Assembly: GCF_001426405.1 (NCBI RefSeq)
Contig: NZ_LMEP01000002.1
Coordinates: 321,181-385,180, forward strand
Length of the DNA: 64,000 nucleotides
Source of the DNA: Streptomyces sp. Root1304
Lineage (GTDB): Bacteria > Actinomycetota > Actinomycetes > Streptomycetales > Streptomycetaceae
Reading direction: 5' to 3'
A program made the position numbers and the translations under genes. This document shows, piece by piece, positions 48,712 through 57,006 of this stretch; the stretch's first letter is position 1; the number at the start of each line of letters is the position of its first letter. The notes under the pieces were generated by a model that searched no databases, was not told where the DNA came from, and saw only the letters and a program-made list of their open reading frames with translations.

Positions 48712-50679
48712 CTAGGAGTCCGAGGGCGTCTCCGCGCGCTCGGCGGCCAGCTCGCGGGCCGAGGCGAGCCGGTACGGCACGTCGATGACGACGACGTTCT
48801 TCATGAACAGCAGCCGGGTCTTGAGGCGCAGCGCGCTCTGGTTGTGCAGCGGCTGCTCCCACCAGTGCCCCACCACGTACTCGGGGATGACCACCGAGAT
48901 CACCGATTCCGCCGTCCGCTCGGGCGCGTCCCTGACGTGCCGCAGGACCGGCTGGACGATCGAACGGTACGGGGAGCTGAGCACCCGCAGCGGTACGTCG
49001 ATGCCGTGGGCCTCCCAGGTCGCCCGGAGCACCTCCGCCTCCGCCGGGTCCTCGGCGACGGTGACGGCCGTGAGGGAGGCGGGGCGCAGGGTCCTGGCGT
49101 AGGAGAGCGCCCGGAGGCTGGGCGCGTTGACGGAGGCGACCAGGACGAGGACGTGGTTCTCGGCCAGGGTGTGGGGCCGCTCCCCCGGTGCGACGGCGAC
49201 CTCGGCGGCGACGGTGTCGTAGTGCCGGCGCACCCCCTTCATCCCGGCGAAGAGCACCGGCATCGCGATGACGACGATCCAGGCGCCGTGGGTGAACTTG
49301 GTGATGAGGACGATGACGAGGACGACCGCCGTCAGACAGGCCCCGAAGGCGTTGACGGCGAGGCGGCGGTGGATGCCGCGGCGGGCGGCGGCGCCGGCGG
49401 GGCCCGCGTGGGCGGGGGTGGCGAGTTCTCGCCGCCAGTGCTTGACCATGCCGGCCTGGGAAAGGGTGAAGGAGACGAAGACGCCGAGGATGTACAGCTG
49501 GATGAGGCGGGTCAGCTGCGCGTCGAAGGCGACGATGAGGACGATCGCGGCGAGCGCCAGGATGACGATGCCGTTGGAGTAGACGAGCCGGTCGCCGCGG
49601 TGGACCAGCTGGCGGGGCGCGTAGCGGTCACGGCCGAGGACGGAGGCGAGCATCGGGAAGCCGTTGAAGGCGGTGTTGGCCGCCAGGATCAGCACGCCCG
49701 CGGTGACGGCCTGGAGCGCGTAGAACAGGATGTGCCAGTCGCCGAAGGTGGCCCGTCCGATCTGGGCGAGCGCGGTGGACATCGGGGTGCCGGGGGCGAG
49801 CCCGAGTTCGGTGGGGTCCTCGGCGACGTGGACCTCGTAGACCATCGCGAGCACGGTGATCCCGAAGAACATGGTCACGGAGAGCCCGCCCATGATCGCG
49901 AGCGTCATGGCCGCGTTCCGGCTCTTCGGCTTCTCGAAGGCCGGTACGCCGTTGCTGACCGCCTCGACGCCGGTGAGCGCGGTGCAGCCGGAGGCGAAGG
50001 CACGCAGCGCGAGCAGCACCAGCGCGATCCCCGAGTAGGTGGAGACCGCCTCGACGGGCAGGTCGGCGGACTCGGCGCGGATCGTCGCACCGGTCGCCAT
50101 CCGTACGGCGGCCACCGCGAACATCAGGTAGATCACGGTGATGAAGGCGTAGGTGGGGAGGGCGAACCAGCGGCCCGACTCCCGTACCCCGCGCAGGTTC
50201 ATCCAGGCCAGGACGACGACGAAGAACACCGAGAGGGCCACGGCGTGCCCGTCGAGCGCGGGGACGGCCGAGGTGATCGCGGCGACCCCGGAGACGACCG
50301 AGACGGCGACGGTCATCACGTAGTCGATGAGCAGCGCGGAGGCGGCGGTGAGCGCGGCGGTCTGCCCGAGGTTCTCGGCGGAGACGACATAGGCCCCGCC
50401 GCCGCCGGGATAGGCGTAACAGGTCTGCCGGTAGGAGGCGACGACGACCAGGAGCAGGATGACGATCCCGACGGCCGCGTACCAGGCCAGATGGAGCACG
50501 GCGAGGCCGCCGAGCGCGAGGATCAGCAGGATCTCCTCGGTGGCGTACGCGACCGAGGAGAGCGGGTCGCTGCAGAAGATCGGCAGCGCGAGCCGCTTCG
50601 GCAGCAGGGTCTCCCCGAGTCGGCCGCTTTCCAACGGACGACCTACCAGCAGGCGTTTCGCCGCACTTCCAGCTCTCAT
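48712..50679 (-). CDS. KimA-family potassium importer (APC superfamily)
   Basis: The 655-residue protein closely follows B. subtilis KimA (YdaO) from end to end as I remember it: KRLLVGRPLESGRLGE-like start, SDPLSSVAYATEEILLILA, SYRQTCYAYPGGGGAYVVSA, GCTALTGVEAVSNGVPAFEK, NTAFNGFPMLASVLGRDRYA, and the terminal EQPLHNQSALRLKTRLLF. About 12 helices (25-470) precede a cytosolic domain (about 480-655) with a USP-like pattern. KimA is a proton-coupled high-affinity K+ importer inhibited by c-di-AMP. Only 103 bp separate it from the divergent MerR gene, so a ydaO-type riboswitch is not present. Start at ATG 50679 is the best supported. Confidence 0.88.
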   Translation of the reverse strand: MRAGSAAKRLLVGRPLESGRLGETLLPKRLALPIFCSDPLSSVAYATEEILLILALGGLAVLHLAWYAAVGIVILLLVVVASYRQTCYAYPGGGGAYVVSAENLGQTAALTAASALLIDYVMTVAVSVVSGVAAITSAVPALDGHAVALSVFFVVVLAWMNLRGVRESGRWFALPTYAFITVIYLMFAVAAVRMATGATIRAESADLPVEAVSTYSGIALVLLALRAFASGCTALTGVEAVSNGVPAFEKPKSRNAAMTLAIMGGLSVTMFFGITVLAMVYEVHVAEDPTELGLAPGTPMSTALAQIGRATFGDWHILFYALQAVTAGVLILAANTAFNGFPMLASVLGRDRYAPRQLVHRGDRLVYSNGIVILALAAIVLIVAFDAQLTRLIQLYILGVFVSFTLSQAGMVKHWRRELATPAHAGPAGAAARRGIHRRLAVNAFGACLTAVVLVIVLITKFTHGAWIVVIAMPVLFAGMKGVRRHYDTVAAEVAVAPGERPHTLAENHVLVLVASVNAPSLRALSYARTLRPASLTAVTVAEDPAEAEVLRATWEAHGIDVPLRVLSSPYRSIVQPVLRHVRDAPERTAESVISVVIPEYVVGHWWEQPLHNQSALRLKTRLLFMKNVVVIDVPYRLASARELAAERAETPSDS

Positions 50680-50782
50680 AAGTGCTGAAGTTAGGACGAA
50701 TGATATGTAATGCGCGGAAGCCGCGCCCTGTGGGAACCCCCGTACGCCCTGTGGGGGTCCCGTACGAGGAAGGACCTGACGC

Positions 50783-51259
50783 GTGAGCGGAACCCAAGGA
50801 GCACAAGCCGCACGGGACGCCCGGAGGGACGCGCGCGCGGGGAGCGGCCGGCCCATGCAGATCGGCGAGGTCGCCGCCCGGACCGAACTGTCCTTCCGCA
50901 CCATCCGGCAGTACGAGGACAGCGGCCTGGTCGTCCCGTCCGCCGCGTCACCGGGCGGATTCCCCCTCTACACGGACGCCGACGTGTCCCGGCTGATGGT
51001 GGTCCGGCGGATGAAGCCGCTCGGCTTCACCCTCGACGAGACCCGCGAACTCCTCACGGCCGTCGACCGGCTGGCCGCCGACCGCGCGGGCACGGACGCG
51101 GAGCTCGAACCGGCCGAGCGGGCGGCGCTCGTCGCCCGCGTCCGGGGGTACGAGCAGGCGGCCGCGGAACGGGTCGCCGAACTACGGGCCCAGCTGACCC
51201 GCGCGGAGGAGTTCGCGGACTCGCTCCGCCGGACCCGCCTGACGGCGACACCGGCCTGA
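50783..51259 (+). CDS. MerR family transcriptional regulator
   Basis: The 158-residue protein has a MerR winged HTH from about residue 25: MQIGEVAARTELSFRTIRQYE, DSGLVVPSAASPGGFPLYTD, VSRLMVVRRMKPLGFTLDETRELL, then a coiled-coil dimerisation helix (about 95-150, VARVRGYEQAAAERVAELRA). No metal-binding cysteines are seen in the C-terminal part, so it belongs to the drug- or general-stress-type MerR group. The first 24 residues are a charged extension. GTG 50783 is used; ATG 50855 is a possible shorter start. It is divergent from the KimA-like gene and could regulate it. Confidence 0.9.
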   Translation: MSGTQGAQAARDARRDARAGSGRPMQIGEVAARTELSFRTIRQYEDSGLVVPSAASPGGFPLYTDADVSRLMVVRRMKPLGFTLDETRELLTAVDRLAADRAGTDAELEPAERAALVARVRGYEQAAAERVAELRAQLTRAEEFADSLRRTRLTATPA

Positions 51260-51287
51260 GCTTGGCATCGCCCGGGCGCGCGCGGGA

Positions 51288-52151
51288 TCAGCCGGTGAGG
51301 GCCCCGGCGAGTTCGCGGAAGAAGCGCGCGTACGCGGCCGGGCTGGGCGGCGTCTCGGGGTTCCACGCGGCGAGCCGGACGCCGGGCAGGGCCCCGTCGG
51401 GGGCCGTGGCGTGGGCGCGCTCGTCGAAGAGGACCAGGCCGGGACGGAGTTCGACGGCGTGCCCCCAGTCGGCGGTGAGCCAGTTGGCCCCGGCGCCGGG
51501 GCCCGGTTCGAGCAGCCGCACGCCCAGTTCGGCGAGACGCGCCAGCTCGGGCCAGGCCTGCGGACGGGCCAGATGCACCTGCTCGGGCCCCGCCCCGGAG
51601 AGCGCGAGCACGGAGAGCCCGCCCCGGGCGACGGCCTCCCGGACGGCGGCCTCGGCGGCCGGGAGCGACCCGGAGCCCGTACCCGCCGTGCCCGCCGTAC
51701 CCGCCGTGCCGGTGTCCGGCGACGCCCCGAGGCTCACCGCCAGCGCCCCGAAGCGTTCGAGGATCGCCCCGAGGGTGAGTTCGCTGCCGACGGAGAGCGC
51801 GACGAGCGGCACCCCGAGCCGGTCGGCGACGGCCTCGTCGAGCGCGTAGGGGCCCTTCCCGTCGTAGGTCACGTCGACGATCAGGTCCGGCCGCAGCTCC
51901 CGCAACAGCCCCTCGTCCAGGGACCGGCCAGGCCCGAGGTACGTCACGGCGGCCGACCGGAGCCCGCCCTCCTTCGCGGGGTCGAGGACCTCGCCGTCGT
52001 GCCCGGAGCCGTACACCGCGACCGGCGTCACACCCAGGTCGCACAGGGCCGCCCCGGCCCGTACGTACGCGATCACCCGGCGCGGCACGCGGTCCGCGCC
52101 CGGCTCCGTACCCCTGTCGTCCGTGAACCCCCACGCCTGCGACCCGGACAT
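51288..52151 (-). CDS. TroA/FecB-like binding-fold protein without signal peptide
   Basis: The 287-residue protein has the helical-backbone metal or siderophore receptor fold: RRVIAYVRAGAALCDLGVTP (about 24-43), DEGLLRELRPDLIVDVTYDG (about 79-98), VPLVALSVGSELTLGAILERFGAL, and a terminal DERAHATAPDGALPGVRLAAW. It resembles siderophore-binding lipoproteins but lacks a signal peptide or lipobox (it begins MSGSQAWGFTDDRGTEPGAD), so it may be cytosolic or mis-started. A Gly/Thr repeat (GTAGTAGTAG) near 153 comes from a 9-bp DNA repeat. No ABC transporter adjoins. Ligand unknown. Confidence 0.8.
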   Translation of the reverse strand: MSGSQAWGFTDDRGTEPGADRVPRRVIAYVRAGAALCDLGVTPVAVYGSGHDGEVLDPAKEGGLRSAAVTYLGPGRSLDEGLLRELRPDLIVDVTYDGKGPYALDEAVADRLGVPLVALSVGSELTLGAILERFGALAVSLGASPDTGTAGTAGTAGTGSGSLPAAEAAVREAVARGGLSVLALSGAGPEQVHLARPQAWPELARLAELGVRLLEPGPGAGANWLTADWGHAVELRPGLVLFDERAHATAPDGALPGVRLAAWNPETPPSPAAYARFFRELAGALTG

Positions 52152-52326
52152 ACGGCTGCTCCCTCCCCGGCCGGAATGTGCCTCTTCCGCCACCTTGGAA
52201 CGGTTCCCCGGCCCGCACAAGAGGGCCTGCCCCTCGCCGCCGGCCCGCCGGGGGCGTCGACGGCGGCGTGGCTGTCACCGAGCCTGCGCGCCCGCGCCCG
52301 CGCTGAGCGGGGACGCCGGCCGGGGC

Positions 52327-52943
52327 TCAGACGTTCCGGGTGCGCGGATCGCGGCCCGTGGTCGCGAGCAGCCGCTCGAACGCGGTGGCGTCGGCGGGCG
52401 GCTCGACGGCCTCCCCGAAGACACCGGCCTGACGGGCCATGGGCGCCATCCGCTCCACCTCCTCGGCCAGCCCGGCGACCACCGCCGGGTCGGGCTCGAA
52501 GCTCCGCCCGGTGGCACGGGCCAGGTCCCAGGCGTGCACGGTCAGGTCGAGCAGCACCATGGAGCCGACGGTCCGCGCGGGCAGGCCGAGGGACCCCGAG
52601 GTGCCCTCCTCGGCACCGGGCGCGGACCAGGCCTCGGCGAGCTTCCCCGTCTCGTCCTCGAAGCGCTCGCGCCAGCCGGCCTCGGCGAGCCGGCCTCGGC
52701 GAGCCGGTCCGGGGTGTCGGAGAAGTCGGCCGAGCGCTTCGCGGCGAGGTCCTGGAAGCTCACGACCACGGCGAAGAGATGGTTCAGCAGGGCGCGCACG
52801 TCGTACTCGGCGCAGGGCGTGGGCGCGCCGAGCGCACTGTCGGGGGTGTCCCTGACCAGGGGCGCGGCATGTGCGGCGGCACTGCGGAGCAGATCACCGA
52901 CGGGAAGCGGGGACCCGCTCGTCGGAGTCGTGGGGGACGTCAT
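52327..52943 (-). pseudogene. TIGR03086-type (DinB/maleylpyruvate-isomerase-like) gene broken by a 14-bp duplication
   Basis: The minus-strand frame from ATG 52943 encodes LLRSAAAHAAPLVRDTPDSA, PTPCAEYDVRALLNHLF and FSDTPDRLAEAG, then shifts into nonsense. The family C-terminus (SMVLLDLTVHAWDLARATGR and onward to TAG 52327) is in another frame. At the break the unit GCCGGCCTCGGCGA occurs twice in tandem (52675-52702). The span is 617 bp; removing 14 bp gives 603 bp, an exact 200-codon gene of normal family length. Metal ligands (LNHLF, VHAWD) would be intact after correction. It is probably a recent inactivation or a phase-variable state. Confidence 0.85.
52675..52702. repeat. 14-bp tandem duplication causing a frameshift
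   Basis: GCCGGCCTCGGCGA is repeated head to tail at 52675-52688 and 52689-52702, followed by GCCGG. The duplication lies inside a TIGR03086-type gene and shifts its frame by two. Confidence 0.85.
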
Positions 52944-53077
52944 GGGGCGAGGTTAGGGGAGCATGCCCGCCCACGCCTTGAAGAAACACGACAGGCCGGG
53001 AAGCCGCTCCGGCCGAGTGTGCGTGCCAGGCGTCGCGGGCCGGGCGGGACTTTCCGGACACGCCCTAGCATCGGAGG

Positions 53078-53998
53078 ATGTCCGACTCCGCACCGCGCAA
53101 GGACACCCGGGGCATCGTCGACCCCGCCGAGCTGCTCTCCCGCGTCCGCTTCCGCCGCCACGCCCCGGCGCCGGAACTGCGGGCCTACCTGGAGCACTAC
53201 TGGCTGATCGACTGGGACCTGGAGGAGCCGTACGCGAGCCATCTCGTCCCGCACCCTTCGGTGAACATCGTCTTCCAGCGGTACGGACCGCTCGGCGCGC
53301 CGGCCGCCGCCACGCGCGCGTCCGCCGAGGTCTCCGGGATCGGGCTCGGCCTCTTCACGCAGAAGCTGGAGGAGTCGGGCCGGGTCTGCGGGGTGCAGTT
53401 CCGCCCCGGCGGCTTCCGCCCGTTCGCGCCCGCGTGGCCGGTGTCGGCGTGGACGGGCCGCAGGGTCCCTCTGACCGAGGTCTTCCCGGACGCGGGGACG
53501 GGCGGGGGTACGGGCTCCGACGGGGGTGCGGGCACGGTCTCCGGCACCGTCGCGGCCGTGGCCGCGGACACCCTGACCGACGTCCTCTCCCCCGACACCG
53601 ACCACGCGCGCGTGGCGGCGCTCGACGCGTTCCTCCTGGCCCGCGGCCCCGCCCCCGATCCGGCCGCCGACCAGGCCATGGAGCTCGTCGACCTGGTCCG
53701 CACGGACCGCACGGTCCGCAGGGTGTCCCAACTGGCCGCCGCGACCGGCCTGTCGGCACGCTCGCTCCAGCGCCTGTTCTCGTCCCACGTCGGCGTGGGC
53801 CCCAAGTGGGTGATCCTGCGCTACCGCATCCACGAGGCCCTGGAGCGCGCCGAGGCCGCCGATACGGCCGGTGACCTGGACTGGGCCGGCCTCGCGGCGG
53901 AGCTGGGCTACAGCGACCAGGCCCATCTCGTACGGGACTTCACCACGACGATCGGGGCGTCGCCGACGGCGTACGCCCGGGGACTGTCGGCCCCCTGA
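53078..53998 (+). CDS. AraC family regulator (DUF6597 N-terminal domain)
   Basis: The 306-residue protein has an N-terminal DUF6597-type domain (about 22-120: LRAYLEHYWLIDWDLEEPYA, LVPHPSVNIVFQRYG, GVQFRPGGFRPF) and a C-terminal AraC double HTH (about 205-295: LAAATGLSARSLQRLFSSHVGVGPKWVILRYR, LAAELGYSDQAHLVRDFTTTIGASPTAY). This is a one-component regulator of a common actinobacterial type. It is divergent from the broken TIGR03086-type gene, which may once have been its target. Effector unknown. The GNAT gene begins 14 bp after its stop, possibly cotranscribed. Confidence 0.9.
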   Translation: MSDSAPRKDTRGIVDPAELLSRVRFRRHAPAPELRAYLEHYWLIDWDLEEPYASHLVPHPSVNIVFQRYGPLGAPAAATRASAEVSGIGLGLFTQKLEESGRVCGVQFRPGGFRPFAPAWPVSAWTGRRVPLTEVFPDAGTGGGTGSDGGAGTVSGTVAAVAADTLTDVLSPDTDHARVAALDAFLLARGPAPDPAADQAMELVDLVRTDRTVRRVSQLAAATGLSARSLQRLFSSHVGVGPKWVILRYRIHEALERAEAADTAGDLDWAGLAAELGYSDQAHLVRDFTTTIGASPTAYARGLSAP

Positions 53999-54012
53999 CC
54001 TACCGTACGGAG

Positions 54013-54576
54013 ATGGACAACGACACCTCACCGGTACGGCTCGAAGCGTGGTCCGAGGGCGACGGCGGTCTGCTGAACGCCCTGAACGCCCCGGAGCTGA
54101 CGGAGCACCTCGGCGGCCCGGAGACCGAGGAGCAGCTCGTCCGGCGCCACCGGAAGTACCTGGGCATGAGCGCGGACGACGTCGGCGCCGGGCGGATGTT
54201 CCGGATCGTGCTGCTGCCGGAGGAGGCCGTGGTGGGCAGCATCGGCTTCTGGGTGCGGACGGGGGACGCCGAACCGACGTACGAGACCGGGTGGGCGGCG
54301 CTGCCGGGCTTCCAGGGCCGGGGGGTCGCGACGGCCGCCACCCGCGCGGTGGCCGCGGCGGCCCGGCGGGCGGGCCGGTACCGCTTCCTGCACGCGTACC
54401 CGTCGACGGACAACACCGCGTCGAACGCGGTGTGCCGCAAGGCGGGGTTCGAGCTGCTCGGCGAGCGTGACTTCGAGTACCCGCCGGGGCGCCCGATGCG
54501 CTGCAACGACTGGCGCCTGGACCTGACGGGACCGGCTGCGGACTCGGCTGCGGAACCGGCCCAGGAACCGGCCTAG
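54013..54576 (+). CDS. GNAT family N-acetyltransferase (RimJ/RimL type)
   Basis: The 187-residue protein has the GNAT acetyl-CoA-binding segment GWAALPGFQGRGVATAATRA (about 97-116, Q-G-R-G-x-A) and the HAYPSTDNTASNAVCRKAGFELLGE motif (about 136-160) that marks RimJ/RimL-type enzymes. Earlier strands include IVLLPEEAVVGSIGFWV. The last 15 residues are a low-complexity Ala/Glu/Pro tail. It lies 14 bp after the AraC-type gene and is convergent with a second GNAT gene, overlapping it by 4 bp at 54573-54576. Substrate unknown. Confidence 0.88.
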   Translation: MDNDTSPVRLEAWSEGDGGLLNALNAPELTEHLGGPETEEQLVRRHRKYLGMSADDVGAGRMFRIVLLPEEAVVGSIGFWVRTGDAEPTYETGWAALPGFQGRGVATAATRAVAAAARRAGRYRFLHAYPSTDNTASNAVCRKAGFELLGERDFEYPPGRPMRCNDWRLDLTGPAADSAAEPAQEPA

Positions 54577-55022
54577 GAGGGTTCTTCGGGCGCGGTGAGC
54601 GGCCGGGAGAAGTGGAAGGCCACGATGTCGAAGCGCTCGCGCAGATAGAAGCGGTGGGCCCCGGTGCGATGGGTGCCGGAGTCCAGTTCGAGCTCGTGGC
54701 AGCCGGCGGCGCGGGCGTGCGCGTCCAGATGGGCGACGAGTGCGTGGCCGACGCCGGCGGAGCGGCTGGCGGCGGCGGTCACGAGGTCGTCGACGTAGAG
54801 ATTGCGCAGGGTGCTGGTGTTGTTGACGATCCGCCAGCCGGCCGCGCCGACGCAGCGCCCGTCGTCCGCGTAGGCGGCGCTGAACCGCAGCCCCTGCGGG
54901 TGCCCGGCCTCGTACACCCCGCGGAAGAGTTCCGGGGTGAGGTGGGGGCGGAGTTCGGAGAGGACCGGCAGGAGGTCGCTCTCCAGCCGGGGATCGCCCG
55001 GCTCGAGGTCGATGATCTTCAT
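54573..55022 (-). CDS. GNAT family N-acetyltransferase
   Basis: The 149-residue protein has a GNAT core: RIVNNTSTLRNLYVDDLVTAAASRSAGVGHALVAHL (about 68-103), with the variant pyrophosphate loop R-S-A-G-V-G, and ELELDSGTHRTGAHRFYLRERFDIVAFHF at the C-terminus (about 111-139), where HRFYLRERF is the standard final helix. It is a short, single-domain enzyme. Convergent and slightly overlapping with the RimJ/RimL-type gene; divergent from the NmrA-like gene at 55160, across a region with a perfect ATCTGCG-N3-CGCAGAT palindrome. Substrate unknown. Confidence 0.87.
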   Translation of the reverse strand: MKIIDLEPGDPRLESDLLPVLSELRPHLTPELFRGVYEAGHPQGLRFSAAYADDGRCVGAAGWRIVNNTSTLRNLYVDDLVTAAASRSAGVGHALVAHLDAHARAAGCHELELDSGTHRTGAHRFYLRERFDIVAFHFSRPLTAPEEPS

Positions 55023-55083
55023 GGCGGGACCGTACCTCAGGGTTTTGTCGGGGTTGACGCACCGTGCGCCACCCTGGATATTT

Positions 55084-55113
55084 ATCTGCGTGGCGCAGAT
55101 GATGCGCTGCGCA
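55084..55113. promoter_or_regulatory. Palindromic operator ATCTGCG-N3-CGCAGAT and adjacent TGCGC-T-GCGCA
   Basis: A perfect 7-3-7 palindrome (55084-55100) is followed at 55103-55113 by TGCGCTGCGCA, an 11-bp palindrome with related half-sites. They lie 60 bp before the NmrA-like gene and between divergent promoters. They look like two sites for one dimeric repressor, which is not encoded next door. Confidence 0.55.
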
Positions 55114-55159
55114 GCGGAATCCGTCTGCCGCTGCATCCACCTCCGGAAGGACAGCTCCC

Positions 55160-56011
55160 ATGACCGTTCTCGTCACCGGCAGCCGCGGCCGCGTCGCCTC
55201 CACCCTGCTCGGACTGCTCGACGCCGCGGGCGTCAAGGCCAGAGCCGGCTCCAAGAACCCGGCGGACCTCTCGCCACCGCCCGGGGTGGACACCGTGCGC
55301 TGCGACCTCGCCGACCCGGCCACCTTCGACGCCGCACTGGACGGCGCCGACTCCGTCTTCCTCTATGCCGAGGCCACCCACGCCGAGGCCTTCGCCGACC
55401 GGGCCCGCGCCGCCGGCGTCGAGCACGTCGTCCTCCTCTCCTCCAGCTCCGTCCTCGCCCCGGACGCCGAGGAGAACCCGATCGCCGCCTCCCACCTCGC
55501 GGCCGAGCGCGCCCTCTCCGCCGCCGCGGACGCCGGGGCCTTCCGGGCCACCCATCTCCGGCCGGGCGCGTTCGCCACCAACACCCTGCAGTGGGTCCAT
55601 TCGCTCCGGAACGGACAGGGCCCCGCCCTGCCCCACCCCGGCACGTACGGGGACCCGATCCACGAGCGCGATGTCGCCGAAGCCGCCTTCGCGGTGCTCA
55701 CCGAGCCCCGGCTGCGGGGTTCCTCGTATCTGCTGACGGGCCCCGAGTCGCTGACCTTCGTCGAGCAGCTGGCGGTCCTCGCCGAGGTGACGGGACGGCC
55801 CGCTCCCCACACCGTGGTGACACCCGAGCAGTGGAAGGAATCCGTCGCCGCCTACATGCCGGAGACCTTCGCCGACGCCCTGCTGTCCTACTGGGCCGCG
55901 CACGACGGCCGGCCGACGCCCGTGACCCGCACCGTCGAGGAACTCACCGGCCACCCGGCCCGCACCTTCGCCCAGTGGATCACCGACCACGAGGAGGCCT
56001 TCCGCCCCTGA
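55160..56011 (+). CDS. NmrA-like NAD(P)-binding SDR
   Basis: The 283-residue protein has an atypical SDR Rossmann start, TVLVTGSRGRVASTLLGLLDAAG (G-x-x-G-x-x-A), VRCDLADPATFDAALDGADSVFLY, then EHVVLLSSSSVL and THLRPGAFATNTLQWV. It lacks the classical Y-x-x-x-K, as expected for the NmrA/QOR2-type group (quinone reductase-like or regulatory). C-terminal sequence SYLLTGPESLTFVEQLAVLAEVTGRP is also typical of this group. It is controlled, by inference, by the palindrome pair at 55084-55113. Substrate unknown. Confidence 0.88.
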   Translation: MTVLVTGSRGRVASTLLGLLDAAGVKARAGSKNPADLSPPPGVDTVRCDLADPATFDAALDGADSVFLYAEATHAEAFADRARAAGVEHVVLLSSSSVLAPDAEENPIAASHLAAERALSAAADAGAFRATHLRPGAFATNTLQWVHSLRNGQGPALPHPGTYGDPIHERDVAEAAFAVLTEPRLRGSSYLLTGPESLTFVEQLAVLAEVTGRPAPHTVVTPEQWKESVAAYMPETFADALLSYWAAHDGRPTPVTRTVEELTGHPARTFAQWITDHEEAFRP

Positions 56012-56196
56012 CCACACCCCCACCGCCGGCCCTCCACCGCACCGGGGCTCGGGCCCCGGGACCCAGGACCACCGGGACCCGGACCCCACCCCTCACCGCT
56101 CCCTCACCGCTCCCGCTCCGGCCCGTCGCCGCCCCGCCGTTCCACCCGCGACGAATTCCCTGGCCGCCCCTCCCGCCCCGGTGCCATCCTGTCCCC

Positions 56197-56934
56197 GTGA
56201 ACGGACCGGAGATCCACATCAGTTTCGCCCCCGGCCTGGGCCTGTTCGTCGCGGCGGACCGCCGCTCGGGCACGACGCCCCTGACCACCGACGGCACGTC
56301 CTCGCTCGGCCATGTCGTGGAGTCCCTCGGTGTGCCGCTGACCGAGGCCGGGCGGCTCCTGGTCGACGGGCGGCCCGTCGACGCCTCGCACGTCCCGGCG
56401 GCGGGCGAGAGGGTCGAGGTGGAGGGCGTCGTCCGCCCGCAGCCGGTGCCGGGCGCCCCTCTCCGGTTCCTGCTCGACGTGCACCTCGGCACGCTGGCCA
56501 GGCGACTGCGCCTGCTCGGGGTCGACGCGGCGTACGAGAGCGAGGACATCGGCGACCCCGCCCTCGCCGCGCTCTCGGCCCGGGACCGGCGCGTGATGCT
56601 CTCGCGGGACCGCGGACTGCTGCGCCGCCGCGAACTGTGGGCGGGCGCCTACGTCTACAGCGACCGGCCGGAGGACCAGCTCCGGGACGTCCTGGAGCGC
56701 TTCGCACCGGCGCTGGCGCCCTGGACGCGCTGCACCGCGTGCAACGGGGAGCTGAGCGGCGCCGACAAGGACGCGGTGCGTGAGCGCCTGGAGCAGGGCA
56801 CCGAGAAGACGTACGACGTGTTCGCCGAATGCGTCGAGTGCGGCCGGGTCTACTGGCGCGGTGCGCACCACCACCGCCTGGAGGCGATCGTCTCCGACGC
56901 GGTACGGGAGTTCGGCGGCGCCACGGCCGACTGA
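56197..56934 (+). CDS. Ubiquitin-like/Mut7-C RNase domain fusion protein
   Basis: The 245-residue protein joins two domains. Residues about 1-85 are a beta-grasp, ThiS/MoaD-like domain (SLGHVVESLGVPLTEAGRLL, then VPAAGERVEVEGVV). Residues about 90-240 are a Mut7-C PIN-like RNase fold: RFLLDVHLGTLARRLRLLGVDA, DRRVMLSRDRGLLRRRELWA, and a zinc ribbon with CTAC (about 180) and CVEC (about 215) followed by VYWRGAHHHRL. The pair Ubl plus Mut7-C is a known bacterial fusion. RNA decay or tRNA-linked roles are assumed for Mut7-C; direct evidence is lacking. GTG 56197 is the start. Confidence 0.88.
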   Translation: MNGPEIHISFAPGLGLFVAADRRSGTTPLTTDGTSSLGHVVESLGVPLTEAGRLLVDGRPVDASHVPAAGERVEVEGVVRPQPVPGAPLRFLLDVHLGTLARRLRLLGVDAAYESEDIGDPALAALSARDRRVMLSRDRGLLRRRELWAGAYVYSDRPEDQLRDVLERFAPALAPWTRCTACNGELSGADKDAVRERLEQGTEKTYDVFAECVECGRVYWRGAHHHRLEAIVSDAVREFGGATAD

Positions 56935-57006
56935 CGGGGCGGACGGGGGCGAAGCCCGGGACGACGACTGGCCGGCCGCCGGTCGGTCGGTCGGGGCTGC
57001 CGCCCG

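Noticed and set aside
50680..50782. A c-di-AMP (ydaO) riboswitch for the KimA-like gene
   Set aside because: The intergenic gap is only 103 bp and lacks the long structured leader such a riboswitch needs.
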